Under the pieces are notes generated by a model. It made no database searches and was not told where the DNA came from. It saw only the letters and a program-made list of their open reading frames with translations. DNA of 64,000 nt from JB111 sp052093225 (GTDB lineage Bacteria; Actinomycetota; Actinomycetes; Actinomycetales; Actinomycetaceae). The translations under genes were made by a program, and so were the position numbers. How positions within the stretch are numbered: position 1 is the stretch's first letter; every line of letters begins with the position of its first letter. Of this stretch, positions 34,623-42,663 are shown one piece after another. The stretch is from positions 1-64,000 of the forward strand of contig JBQDDG010000015.1 in assembly GCA_052093225.1 (NCBI GenBank). Direction: 5' to 3'.

Positions 34623-35261
34623 GTGACCACGCCCCGCGGACTGCTCATCTCCCTCGAGGGCGGCGACGGCGCGGGCAAGTCCACCCAGCAGGCCAGGCTC
34701 GTCGAGGCGATCGCCGCGACCGGGCGCGAGGCCGTGGCGACGCGCGAGCCCGGTGGCACCCCGCTCGGCGCCGAGATCCGCCGGCTCATCCTCCACGGCG
34801 AGCACGTCGACCCGCGGGCGGAGGCGCTGCTGTACGCGGCGGACCGCGCCCACCACGTCGCCACGCTCGTCCGCCCGGCGCTCGCGCGCGGGGCCGTCGT
34901 CGTCACCGACCGGTACATCGACTCCTCGGTCGCCTACCAGGGCGTGGCCCGGGACCTGGGGGCGGACGAGGTGCGCGAGCTGTCGGCGTGGGCGACGGAC
35001 GGCCTGACGCCCGACGCCACGATCCTGCTCGACCTCGACCCGTCCGCCGCCGCCGGGCGTCGCACCGGCGACCCGGACCGCCTCGAGCGTGCGGGCGACG
35101 CCTTCCACGCGCGCGTGCGCGAGCAGTTCCTCCGGCTCGCGGCAGCCGAACCGGGGCGGGTCCGCGTCGTCGACGCCCTCGGCACCCCGGGCGAGGTGCA
35201 CGCCCGGGTCCGGGCCGCGCTCGCCGACCTCGTCGACGTCGGTGGGGAGGCGACGGCATGA
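34623..35261 (+). CDS. tmk: thymidylate kinase
   Basis: dTMP kinase of 212 aa making dTDP for DNA synthesis. P-loop EGGDGAGKSTQQ, the TREPGGTPLGAEIR segment and DRYIDSSVAYQG are characteristic. GTG 34623 is the start, and the last four bases overlap holB (ATGA). The topA-tmk-holB order is the same as in Streptomyces, so it serves as a replication-related cluster. Confidence 0.96.
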   Translation: MTTPRGLLISLEGGDGAGKSTQQARLVEAIAATGREAVATREPGGTPLGAEIRRLILHGEHVDPRAEALLYAADRAHHVATLVRPALARGAVVVTDRYIDSSVAYQGVARDLGADEVRELSAWATDGLTPDATILLDLDPSAAAGRRTGDPDRLERAGDAFHARVREQFLRLAAAEPGRVRVVDALGTPGEVHARVRAALADLVDVGGEATA

Positions 35262-36442
35262 GCGTGTGGGACGGCCTCGTCGGCCAGGACCAGGTGGTGG
35301 GGACGCTGGGTGCGGCGGCCCGCGCGGCGCGCGGCGGCGAGGACTCCGCGCTCGCCGGGATGACCCACGCCTGGCTCGTCACGGGCCCCCCGGGGTCGGG
35401 GCGCTCCGTCGCCGCGCGCGCCTTCGCGGCGGCGCTCATGTGCACGTCCGACGGCGAGCCCGGGTGCGGCGAGTGCGCCGCCTGCACGACGGCGCTCGCC
35501 GGCACCCACGCCGACGTCACCGTGCTCGCGACCGAGAAGGTGACGATCTCGATCGACGAGGTCCGCGAGCTCGTCACCCTCGCCCAGCGTGCCCCCGGGT
35601 CCTCGCCGTGGCGGGTCGTCATCGTCGAGGACGCCGACCGCATGGTCGAACGGACGTCGAACCTCCTGCTCAAGTCCATCGAGGAGCCGCCGCCGCGCAC
35701 CGTCTGGCTGCTGTGCGCACCGAGCCCGCGCGACGTCGTGACGACGATCCGCTCGCGCTGCCGCTCGATCCACCTGCGCATCCCCGCCCCCCGCGCCGTC
35801 GCCGACCTGCTCGTCCGCCGCGACGGCGCCGACCCGGAGATCGCGCTCGAGGCCGCCTACGCCGCCCAGTCCCACATCGGGCTCGCCCGCCGTCTCGCCC
35901 TGCACGAGGACGCCCGTGAGCGGCGACGCGAGCTGCTCCGGGTCCCGCTCGAGCTGCGCTCGGTCGGCGACGCCGTGCTCGCGGCGGCCCGCCTCGTCGA
36001 GATCGCCGCGGCGGACGCAGCCGCCGGGAGCGAGGACCGCAACGCCGCCGAGCGTGCCGAGCTGCTGCGCACCCTCGGCGCCGAGGAGGGCGGCCGTCTC
36101 CCGCCGGCCCTGCGGGCCCAGGTCCGCCAGCTCGAGGAGGAGCAGAAGCGCCGGACGACGCGCGCCCAGCGGGACGTCCTCGACGGTTCGCTGCTCTCGC
36201 TCATGTCCCTCTACCGCGACGTGCTGCTGCGCCAGCTCGGCTCGACCGTCGACCTCGTCAACACGTCCGCCGCGGACACCGTGGCCGCGCTCGCGAGCGG
36301 CTCGACCGCAGAGACGACGCTGCGCCGCCTCGACGCCGTCTCCACCGCCCGCACCCGGCTCACGCTCAACGTGCCGCCGCTGCTCGCGACCGAGGCCCTC
36401 ATGGTCGAGCTCTGGTCCGGGACGGACCTCACGCGGGTCTGA
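35258..36442 (+). CDS. holB: DNA polymerase III delta' subunit
   Basis: Clamp-loader delta' protein of 394 aa. The nucleotide-binding loop is TGPPGSGRSVAARAF, where Arg replaces the P-loop Lys, as expected for a non-hydrolysing delta' subunit. The zinc module has four Cys (MCTSDGEPGCGECAACTTAL). VEDADRM and LLKSIEEPPPRTVWLL are the Walker B-like and SRC-adjacent regions, and TTIRSRCRSI is the sensor. It is coupled to tmk by overlapping start and stop. Confidence 0.94.
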   Translation: MSVWDGLVGQDQVVGTLGAAARAARGGEDSALAGMTHAWLVTGPPGSGRSVAARAFAAALMCTSDGEPGCGECAACTTALAGTHADVTVLATEKVTISIDEVRELVTLAQRAPGSSPWRVVIVEDADRMVERTSNLLLKSIEEPPPRTVWLLCAPSPRDVVTTIRSRCRSIHLRIPAPRAVADLLVRRDGADPEIALEAAYAAQSHIGLARRLALHEDARERRRELLRVPLELRSVGDAVLAAARLVEIAAADAAAGSEDRNAAERAELLRTLGAEEGGRLPPALRAQVRQLEEEQKRRTTRAQRDVLDGSLLSLMSLYRDVLLRQLGSTVDLVNTSAADTVAALASGSTAETTLRRLDAVSTARTRLTLNVPPLLATEALMVELWSGTDLTRV

Positions 36443-36541
36443 CCGAGGCCCGCTCCGGGTGTGGATGCCCAGGTGGCCGGGGGAGGGCTCCCCGCCCACA
36501 GGCACCCCACGTGGGGCTCCACGTGCCTTAGGTTGGGCCGT

Positions 36542-38137
36542 ATGCCGAGGTTGACCAGAATCGTGCCCGCGCTCGCCGCCGCAGCGCTCGTCCTCACCGC
36601 CTGCGGCAGCGGGGAGGCCGAGACCCCGACCGCCGACCCGGGCACCGGCGGCGAGACCGGGTCGGAGAGCGGCTCGGGCTCGGGCTCGTCGGCGGGCAGC
36701 CAGCCCCAGAGCGGCGAGGGCGAGATGCCCCCCGCGCCCGAGGGCCTCGAGACCTACTACGAGCAGGACGTCAGCTGGACCGACTGCGGCGGCTTCGAGT
36801 GCGCGGACATCGAGGTGCCCCTCGACTACGACGCCCCCGACGGCGAGACCATCACGCTGGCGGTCAACCGGCTGCCCGCCTCGGGCGGCGAGGCCGTCGG
36901 CTCGATGCTCATCAACCCCGGCGGGCCCGGCGGGTCCGGCGTCGAGTTCCTCGAGTTCGCGACGCAGACGATCTCCCCGGAGGTCACCGAGGCCTACGAC
37001 ATCATCGGCTTCGACCCGCGCGGCGTGCAGAACTCCACGCAGATCGACTGCGTGGACGACGCCGAGCTCGACCGCGTCATCTCGGCCGACTACCCGGACA
37101 CCCCCGAGGGCGACGCCGAGTGGGACGCCGACGCGCAGCTCATCGGTGAGGGCTGCGCGGCCGAGTCCGGCGAGCTCGCCGGCAACGTCGACACCGAGTC
37201 CGCCGCCCGCGACATGGACATCATCCGCGCGGCGCTCGGCGAGACCCAGCTCGACTACCTCGGCTTCTCCTACGGCACGTTCCTCGGCTCGACCTACGCC
37301 GACCTGTTCCCCGAGAACGTGGGCCGCATGGTCCTCGACGGCGCGCTCGACCCCACCTCGAACGGCTTCGACGTCACGCTCGGCCAGGCCGGCGGCTTCG
37401 AGGGAGCCCTGCGCGCCTACATCGAGGACTGCCAGTCCGGCCCGCTGTGCCCGCTGTCGGGCTCGGTCGACGACGGCGCGGACCAGATCGTCGAGCTGCT
37501 CGAGTCGGCGGAGGCGAACCCCCTGCCGACGAGCGACTCCGACCGACCGCTCACACAGTCGCTCGCGTTCACCGGCATCATCACGCCGATGTACGACGAG
37601 TCCAGCTGGCCGATGCTCACCGCGGCACTCCAGGAGGCCATCAACCTCGGCGAGGGCACGATGCTCCTGCAGTTCGCCGACATCTACAACACGCGCAACT
37701 CGGACGGCTCGTTCGCGGACAACTCGACCGAGGCCAACTGGGCGATCAACTGCCTCGACTACCCGGCCGAGGAGCTCTCGGAGGCCGAGCTCGACGAGCA
37801 GCTCGCCCAGCTCGAGGAGGTGGCCCCCTCGTTCGGCCAGTTCTTCGGCGGGACCAACGACCGCCTGTGCCTCAACTTCCCCTACCAGTCCGAGCGCGAG
37901 CCCGGGCCGGTCACGGCTGAGGGTTCCGGCCCGATCGTCGTCATCGGCACCACGGGCGACCCGGCGACGCCGTACGAGTGGGCCGTCGGCCTGGCCGACC
38001 AGCTCGACGAGGGCGTCCTCGTCAGCTACGAGGGCGAGGGGCACACCGCCTACGGGCGTTCCAACGACTGCGTCCAGGGCGCCGTCGACGAGTTCTTCCT
38101 CGAGGGCACGGCCCCCGAGGACGAGCTCTCCTGCTGA
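36542..38137 (+). CDS. secreted alpha/beta-hydrolase lipoprotein (tripeptidyl aminopeptidase-like)
   Basis: Predicted lipoprotein hydrolase of 531 aa. The signal peptide ends in a lipobox LVLTAC (Cys21), followed by a Gly/Ser/Glu-rich linker. The catalytic triad can be read: nucleophile in GFSYGTFLG, Asp in VIGTTGDPATPYEWA and His in YEGEGHTAYGRS. The oxyanion region is NPGGPGGSGVEF, and the TAP-like C-terminal domain is present. It matches the SlpD/SlpE mycelium-associated tripeptidyl aminopeptidases that follow holB in Streptomyces. The ATG at 36542 has TAGGTT at about -13 to -8 and no SD, so it is near-leaderless. A strong hairpin follows the gene. Confidence 0.9.
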   Translation: MPRLTRIVPALAAAALVLTACGSGEAETPTADPGTGGETGSESGSGSGSSAGSQPQSGEGEMPPAPEGLETYYEQDVSWTDCGGFECADIEVPLDYDAPDGETITLAVNRLPASGGEAVGSMLINPGGPGGSGVEFLEFATQTISPEVTEAYDIIGFDPRGVQNSTQIDCVDDAELDRVISADYPDTPEGDAEWDADAQLIGEGCAAESGELAGNVDTESAARDMDIIRAALGETQLDYLGFSYGTFLGSTYADLFPENVGRMVLDGALDPTSNGFDVTLGQAGGFEGALRAYIEDCQSGPLCPLSGSVDDGADQIVELLESAEANPLPTSDSDRPLTQSLAFTGIITPMYDESSWPMLTAALQEAINLGEGTMLLQFADIYNTRNSDGSFADNSTEANWAINCLDYPAEELSEAELDEQLAQLEEVAPSFGQFFGGTNDRLCLNFPYQSEREPGPVTAEGSGPIVVIGTTGDPATPYEWAVGLADQLDEGVLVSYEGEGHTAYGRSNDCVQGAVDEFFLEGTAPEDELSC

Positions 38138-38179
38138 CCAGATCGGGGATGAGGGGACCACGCTGGGGAGCGGGTCCCA

Positions 38180-38213
38180 GGGACGGGCGTCGACCTCGGT
38201 CGGCGCCCGTCCC
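38180..38213 (+). terminator. hairpin terminator after the hydrolase gene
   Basis: GGGACGGGCG (38180-38189) pairs perfectly with CGCCCGTCCC (38204-38213), and inner bases CGACC/GGTCG extend the stem. It lies 43 bases after the stop codon. Confidence 0.75.
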
Positions 38214-38294
38214 GCATGCCCGGGCCCCGATGGCGACGTGCCCGGTGTGACGCATGGCGCGTCCGACCGGTTCTCGACCGCACGCCCGGGCCGC

Positions 38295-38300
38295 TAACAT
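38295..38300 (+). promoter_or_regulatory. candidate -10 box of the tRNA-Thr gene
   Basis: TAACAT at 38295-38300, about 25 bases before the mature 5' end of the tRNA, is the only TATAAT-like hexamer nearby. A weak TTCTCG (38271-38276) is a possible -35 element. Confidence 0.35.
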
Positions 38301-38325
38301 GGACGGCGCTGCTCACGGGCAGCAG

Positions 38326-38401
38326 GCCGCCTTAGCTCAGTCGGCAGAGCGATTCACTCGTAATGAATAGGTCAAGGGTTCGATTCCCTTAGGCGGCTCC
38401 A
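38326..38401 (+). tRNA. tRNA-Thr (anticodon CGT)
   Basis: Full cloverleaf. The acceptor stem GCCGCCT (38326-38332) pairs with AGGCGGC (38391-38397). The D arm is GCTCAGTCGGCAGAGC. The anticodon stem ATTCA/TGAAT encloses loop CTCGTAA with anticodon CGT at 38359-38361. The T arm is AAGGGTTCGATTCCCTT. CCA is encoded (38399-38401). It reads ACG codons, common in this GC-rich genome. No tRNA-borne integration (attachment-site repeat or integrase) is seen nearby. Confidence 0.97.
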
Positions 38402-38679
38402 CCGGCGTCATCGCGACGTCGAACACCCGGTGTTCTCACGCCGAGGTCCGACCATCGTCGGCACGGCGCAGACCGTTCCTTTTGGAGCGGTGCGCCCGCG
38501 GGGTGCGGCACCGTGATGGCCCCGTCGCGCCGAAAGATTGTCCTTCGGTCGCCGAGCGGCCGATGTTCCGCCGGGCGCGCGGCATCGTGGTTTCGCGCGA
38601 GTCCGTTCCGCGGCCGCCGCACTCGGCGGCGGAGGACCGTTTCCCTCCGTCGCCGCCCGCGCACTACCCTGGAGAAGTG
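38402..38679. other. intergenic stretch between tRNA-Thr and small membrane gene
   Basis: About 280 bases with no convincing gene. The region is somewhat less GC-biased than its neighbours. The reading frame that extends upstream of 38680 is Arg/Pro/Ser-rich and looks non-coding. I see no repeat of the tRNA 3' end that would indicate an attachment site. Confidence 0.5.
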
Positions 38680-39033
38680 ATGGACTACGTGATCGCACTC
38701 GTTCCCCCGATCGGGCTGCTCCTCATCCTCGTGGTCATCGTGCGGGCATTTCTCGGCGCTGACCGCGCCGAGCGGGACGCGGAGCGGAAGTTCCGCGCCG
38801 AGCACCCCGAGCTCGACCTCGCCCCGCTCCCGCCCGGACGCTCCACCGTGGCCGGCGCGACGGCGGCCGACGACGCCTCCTCGGCAGGACGGCCCGCAGC
38901 GCCCGCGGCGCGCACGGGTGCAGCCGAGGACGGCCAGGACGTCGGCGGGACCGGGTCGGGCGCGGACGCCCCGCCGGTCGGCGCGTCCGACGCCGCCGGT
39001 GCCGAGCATCCCGACGGGACCACCGCGCGCTGA
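38680..39033 (+). CDS. small single-helix membrane protein
   Basis: A 117-aa protein of unknown function. One N-terminal membrane helix (DYVIALVPPIGLLLILVVIV) is followed by a charged juxtamembrane helix (RAFLGADRAERDAERKFRAE) and a long Ala/Gly/Pro/Asp-rich, probably disordered tail. The start is ATG 38680 preceded by GGAGAA; GTG 38677 is also possible. It lies between tRNA-Thr and lsr2. Such single-helix proteins with low-complexity tails are widespread in Micrococcales, and no role is proposed. Confidence 0.7.
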   Translation: MDYVIALVPPIGLLLILVVIVRAFLGADRAERDAERKFRAEHPELDLAPLPPGRSTVAGATAADDASSAGRPAAPAARTGAAEDGQDVGGTGSGADAPPVGASDAAGAEHPDGTTAR

Positions 39034-39200
39034 TTCACGCCTGCGGCAATACCCGCGACCCGTGATGAATGGGGCGCGCGTCGAATGGATTCGGCGGAAT
39101 ATCTGCCGATCGTCGCCCCGAAACTTCGGGACACCTTGTCGCGATCGATGTGTGCGGTCTCATAAAAATGGCGCCGAACAACAATGCCCGCCGTATCGGC

Positions 39201-39230
39201 GTGACAAGACGCGTGAATGACTCATAAGGT
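39201..39230 (+). promoter_or_regulatory. candidate promoter of lsr2
   Basis: GTGACA (39201-39206), an 18-base spacer and TAAGGT (39225-39230) form a plausible vegetative promoter 55 bases before the lsr2 ATG. A second candidate is TTGTCG (39136-39141) with CATAAA (39161-39166). The 250-bp region is clearly more AT-rich than its surroundings, which suits Lsr2 autoregulation, since Lsr2 prefers AT-rich DNA. Confidence 0.45.
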
Positions 39231-39284
39231 ATGCGCAGCCGATGAACGAACAGTTGTCGGTCTTCATACCCGGGGAGGGTCAAC

Positions 39285-39626
39285 ATGGTACGACAGACCA
39301 TTACCAAGCTCATCGACGACATCGATGGTTCGCCGGCTGACAGCACGGTGACCTTTGCTCTCGACGGCGAGCGTTTCGAGATCGACCTCTCGGACGCGAA
39401 TGCGGCCAAGCTGCGCGAGTCGTTCGCGCCGTGGGTCGCCGGTGCGCGTCCCGTGCGCGGCCAGCGCCGCACCGGTGGTTCGCGTCCGGCCGCCGGCCGT
39501 CGCTCGCGCAGCACCAGCAGCTCGGAGGCCCAGGCGATCCGCGAGTGGGCGCGCGAGAACAACATCGAGGTCAGCGACCGCGGTCGCATCAAGGCCGAGA
39601 TCGTGGAGCAGTACAACAACCGCTGA
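39285..39626 (+). CDS. lsr2: Lsr2 nucleoid-associated protein
   Basis: A 113-aa DNA-bridging protein, functional analogue of H-NS. The N-terminal dimerisation domain (VTFALDGERFEIDLSDANA) is followed by a basic Ser/Arg/Gly linker. The C-terminal DNA-binding domain AIREWARENNIEVSDRGRIK contains the RGR minor-groove hook. ATG 39285 follows GGGGAGGG. It silences AT-rich, often horizontally acquired DNA. A 9-bp hairpin ends the transcript. Confidence 0.96.
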   Translation: MVRQTITKLIDDIDGSPADSTVTFALDGERFEIDLSDANAAKLRESFAPWVAGARPVRGQRRTGGSRPAAGRRSRSTSSSEAQAIREWARENNIEVSDRGRIKAEIVEQYNNR

Positions 39627-39645
39627 TCGACCGGCGGCAGGCGGC

Positions 39646-39667
39646 CCGCGGACCGGAAGGTCCGCGG
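39646..39667 (+). terminator. hairpin terminator of lsr2
   Basis: CCGCGGACC (39646-39654), tetraloop GGAA, GGTCCGCGG (39659-39667). It is a perfect 9-bp stem located 20 bases after the lsr2 stop. Confidence 0.7.
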
Positions 39668-39727
39668 TCCGTTCCATGCCCGCCGGGCGGTCGCGTCGCC
39701 GACGCCCGGAGGTGGAAGGATGACGGC

Positions 39728-40465
39728 ATGAGCTACCGACTTGTGCTGCTCCGTCACGGCGAGAGCGAATGGAACGCGAAGAATCTCTTCACCGGCTGGG
39801 TGGACGTCCCGCTCTCGGAGAAGGGCGTCGAGGAGGCCCGCCGGGGCGGTGCGCTGCTCACGGACGCGGGCGTGCGACCCGACGTCCTGCACACCTCGCT
39901 GCTGCGCCGCGCGATCATGACCGCCAACCTCACGCTCGACGCCGCGGACCTGCACTGGATCCCCGTCAAGCGGCACTGGCGTCTCAACGAGCGCCACTAC
40001 GGCGCGCTCCAGGGCAAGAACAAGAAGGAGATCCGCGACGAGTACGGGGAGGAGCAGTTCATGCAGTGGCGCCGCTCCTACGACGTGCCGCCGCCCCCGA
40101 TCGAGCTGGGCTCCGAGTTCAGCCAGGACGCCGACCCGCGCTACGCCGGTGAGCCGATCCCGGTCTCGGAGTGCCTCAAGGACGTCCTCGAGCGCGCGCT
40201 CCCGTACTGGGAGGACGAGATCGTCCCCGACCTCAGGGCCGGGAAGACCGTGCTCGTCGCGGCCCACGGCAACTCGCTGCGCGCGATCATCAAGCATCTC
40301 GACGGCATCGACGACGCGACCATCTCCGGCCTCAACGTGCCCACCGGTATCCCGCTGCTCTACGAGCTCGACGAGGACCTCAGGCCCCTGACGCCCGGCG
40401 GCACCTACCTCGACCCCGAGGCCGCGGCCGCGGCCATCGAGGCCGTCGCCAACCAGGGAAGGTAG
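39728..40465 (+). CDS. gpmA: 2,3-bisphosphoglycerate-dependent phosphoglycerate mutase
   Basis: Glycolytic/gluconeogenic mutase of 245 aa interconverting 3- and 2-phosphoglycerate. The phosphohistidine motif LLRHGESEWN, the RLNERHYGALQGKNK segment and the second catalytic His in VAAHGNSLRA are all present. The ATG follows GGAAGGA. It lies upstream of phoU-senX3-regX3, a position seen in many actinobacteria (gpm1 beside senX3 in M. tuberculosis). A perfect 24-bp inverted repeat follows it. Confidence 0.96.
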   Translation: MSYRLVLLRHGESEWNAKNLFTGWVDVPLSEKGVEEARRGGALLTDAGVRPDVLHTSLLRRAIMTANLTLDAADLHWIPVKRHWRLNERHYGALQGKNKKEIRDEYGEEQFMQWRRSYDVPPPPIELGSEFSQDADPRYAGEPIPVSECLKDVLERALPYWEDEIVPDLRAGKTVLVAAHGNSLRAIIKHLDGIDDATISGLNVPTGIPLLYELDEDLRPLTPGGTYLDPEAAAAAIEAVANQGR

Positions 40466-40486
40466 CCCCGGCCTCTGCCGCTCGGA

Positions 40487-40537
40487 CCGACGACGACGGC
40501 GCCGCTCCCCCGAGGGGAGCGGCGCCGTCGTCGTCGG
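40487..40537. terminator. perfect 24-bp bidirectional terminator gpmA / phoU
   Basis: The arms at 40487-40510 and 40514-40537 are exact reverse complements of 24 bases with a CGA loop. The stem starts CCGACGACGACGG. It lies between convergent gpmA and phoU and would act on both transcripts. Confidence 0.85.
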
Positions 40538-40574
40538 TCGGCCCGCGTACGGCGCGTCCGCGCCGCCGCGCAGG

Positions 40575-41285
40575 TCAGAGGCCGCCGGAGGCGGGGTCCT
40601 CGGTGACGAGCGAGGGCGTGCCGGCGTCGGTACCCGAGGTCTCCGTGTTGGTCGTGCCGGTGACGAGGTAGTTGATGCGCTGGGCGGCCGAGACGCCGTG
40701 GTCGCCGAAGCGCTCGAGGTAGCGGCCGAGCAGGATGACGTCGACGATCTCCTGGCGGGTGAGCTCGATGGAGTCGTCGAGGACGGTCTCGAAGGTCCGC
40801 AGGTGCAGGTTGTCGAGGATGTGGTCCTTGTCCTCGAGCTCGCGCGCCTTGTCGAGGTCCGCGCCGCGGACGAGCTCGACGACGTCCTGGGAGACGCGGA
40901 CGGCCTCGTCGGCCATCTGCACGAGGAGCTCGTGGCCGGCGCCGCCGACCACCTGGTCGGGGAACCGACCGCGGGCGACGAAGGCGACGTGCTGGGCGAG
41001 GTCGCCCATGCGCTCGATCGTCCCGGACAGCCGCAGCGCGGAGATCACCTGGCGCAGGTCGCGCGAGACGGGGGCCTGCAGGGCGAGCAGCGCGATGGCC
41101 TGCTCGTTGAGCTGACGGTCGAGCTCGTCGATCCGGTCGTCGGCGTCGATCACCTGCTCGGCGAGCTGGAGGTTCGCGGTCCGCAGCGCCTCGGCCGCCT
41201 TGGTCATCGCCTGGTTGGTCGCCTCGGCGAGCCGCACCAGGTTGTCCTGGAGCTGCTCCAGGTCGTGCGTGAAGATCTTGCGCAT
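40575..41285 (-). CDS. phoU: phosphate transport regulator PhoU
   Basis: A 236-aa PhoU/PhoY-type negative regulator linking the Pst transporter to the phosphate two-component system. It has two repeated three-helix bundles with metal-binding type motifs: TIERMGDLAQHVAF in the first and RYLERFGDHGVSAA in the second. The start is ATG 41285 (MRKIFTHDL); a longer upstream reading is spurious. It is divergent from senX3-regX3 over 163 bases that contain PHO-box-like repeats oriented toward phoU. The last 25 residues are a polar tail. Confidence 0.94.
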   Translation of the reverse strand: MRKIFTHDLEQLQDNLVRLAEATNQAMTKAAEALRTANLQLAEQVIDADDRIDELDRQLNEQAIALLALQAPVSRDLRQVISALRLSGTIERMGDLAQHVAFVARGRFPDQVVGGAGHELLVQMADEAVRVSQDVVELVRGADLDKARELEDKDHILDNLHLRTFETVLDDSIELTRQEIVDVILLGRYLERFGDHGVSAAQRINYLVTGTTNTETSGTDAGTPSLVTEDPASGGL

Positions 41286-41355
41286 CAGTTGGCCTCCGCC
41301 GCGTTCGTGATGGTGGCCGCGTCGCGGCCGCACGGTCCAAGGGTAGCCAAGACGC

Positions 41356-41388
41356 CCCCGGTGAACTCCCGGTGGACAGCCGGTAGCA
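41356..41388 (-). promoter_or_regulatory. PHO-box-like triple 11-bp direct repeat
   Basis: On the minus strand three contiguous 11-base units can be read: GTTCACCGGGG, GTCCACCGGGA and a weaker TGCTACCGGCT. The first two fit the actinobacterial PhoP/RegX3 direct-repeat unit (G-T/G-TCAYYYRG type). They lie 71-103 bases before the phoU start and 61-93 bases before senX3, so RegX3 could act in either direction. A further GGTGAAC is at 41415-41421. Confidence 0.65.
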
Positions 41389-41436
41389 GGGCGGCGTCCC
41401 GGTGGGGGTCGGTCGGTGAACGGTCCGAACACGGCC

Positions 41437-41442
41437 TAATCT
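41437..41442 (+). promoter_or_regulatory. -10 hexamer TAATCT, probable leaderless promoter of senX3
   Basis: TAATCT is at -12 to -7 from GTG 41449 with CTCGAC-like bases and no SD between. It is the strongest of the leaderless-type promoters in the window. Confidence 0.6.
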
Positions 41443-41448
41443 CGACGT

Positions 41449-42663
41449 GTGCACGACTCCTGGCAGCTGTGGGTGGTCGCTCTGCTCGGCCTTCTCGCCG
41501 GGCTCGGGGCGGGCCTCGCCCTGCGCGCGTCCGACCGGGCGCGCGCCTCCGAGCTCGACGCGTCCGCCGGTACGGCGGGCCTCGAGGAGGACGTCATCTC
41601 GGTCCTCACGGTCCTCCCGCAGTCGATCGTCGTCCTCGACGCCGACGACGACGTCGTGCGAGCCTCGTCGGCCGCCTACGGGTTCGGCCTCGTGCGGCAC
41701 GACCGCCTCGCCCACGCCCCGCTCGCCGACATGGTGGCCCGGCTGCGGCGCGACGGTCAGATCCGGGACGTCGAGCTCGCGCTGCCGCGCGGACCGGTCG
41801 ACGGTGCCGGGACCGTCCACCTCCAGGTCCGTGTCGCCGCCCTGAAGGACGACCGCGTGCTGCTGCTCGCCGAGGACCGGACCCGCGCCCGGCGGGTGGA
41901 GGACATGCGCCGGGACTTCGTCGCCAACGTCTCGCACGAGCTGAAGACGCCGGTCGGCGCGATCGCGCTCCTCGCGGAGACGATGGACGACGTCGCCGAC
42001 GAGCCCGACAGCGTGCGCCACTTCGCCGCGAAGATGGAGACCGAGTCGCACCGCCTGGCCGAGCTCGTGCAGGACATCATCGACCTCTCGCGCCTGCAGG
42101 AGCCGGACGCGCTCGTCGACCCGGTCGTCGTCGAGGTCGACGAGGTGGTCGCCGAGGCCGTGGACCGGGTCCGCGTCGAGGCGGAGGCGCGCGAGGTGAC
42201 CATCCGCTCGGGCGGCACCGAGGGTCTGCGCCTGTACGGCGACCAGGGCATGCTGACGACGGCCGTGCGGAACCTGCTCGACAACGCCGTGCGGTACTCG
42301 CCGGCCGGGTCGACGGCCTCGGTCGGGGTCTCCCGCTCGGGCGGGCTCATCCGGATCGCCGTCGTCGACCAGGGGGCGGGCATCCCCGCGGACGCCCGCG
42401 ACCGCGTCTTCGAGCGGTTCTACCGCGGCGACCTGGCCCGCTCCCGCGAGACCGGGGGATCGGGACTCGGCCTGAGTATCGTCAAGCACGTGGCCGCCGA
42501 CCACGGCGGCCGGGCCGAGCTGTGGTCCACCGAGGGGCGCGGCTCGACGTTCACCCTCGTCCTGCCCGAGGCCCAGGAGCCCGGGCCCACCCCCTCACCG
42601 ACCGACGGGGCCGGCGCCGCAGGCGTCGACCCCGAGACCGTGCCACCACACGAGGAGCGTTGA
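41449..42663 (+). CDS. senX3: SenX3/PhoR-type sensor histidine kinase
   Basis: A 404-aa membrane sensor kinase of the phosphate-starvation system. One N-terminal helix (WVVALLGLLAGLGAGLALRA) is followed by a PAS-like domain (about 45-145). HisKA has the phospho-acceptor His163 in FVANVSHELKTPVGAI. The HATPase domain carries the N box NLLDNAVRYS, G1 VVDQGAGIP and G2 GGSGLGLSIVKHVAADHGG. Its stop overlaps the regX3 ATG by one base. GTG 41449 probably lies at the transcript's 5' end. Confidence 0.95.
   Translation: MHDSWQLWVVALLGLLAGLGAGLALRASDRARASELDASAGTAGLEEDVISVLTVLPQSIVVLDADDDVVRASSAAYGFGLVRHDRLAHAPLADMVARLRRDGQIRDVELALPRGPVDGAGTVHLQVRVAALKDDRVLLLAEDRTRARRVEDMRRDFVANVSHELKTPVGAIALLAETMDDVADEPDSVRHFAAKMETESHRLAELVQDIIDLSRLQEPDALVDPVVVEVDEVVAEAVDRVRVEAEAREVTIRSGGTEGLRLYGDQGMLTTAVRNLLDNAVRYSPAGSTASVGVSRSGGLIRIAVVDQGAGIPADARDRVFERFYRGDLARSRETGGSGLGLSIVKHVAADHGGRAELWSTEGRGSTFTLVLPEAQEPGPTPSPTDGAGAAGVDPETVPPHEER

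Noticed and set aside
35258..36442. Broken P-loop in holB as a sign of a damaged gene
   Set aside because: GSGRS in place of GSGKS is expected in delta' subunits, which do not hydrolyse ATP; the zinc module and sensor region are intact.
38326..39033. Integrative element at the tRNA-Thr gene
   Set aside because: No integrase, no second copy of the tRNA 3' end and no foreign gene set were seen downstream; lsr2 and gpmA follow.
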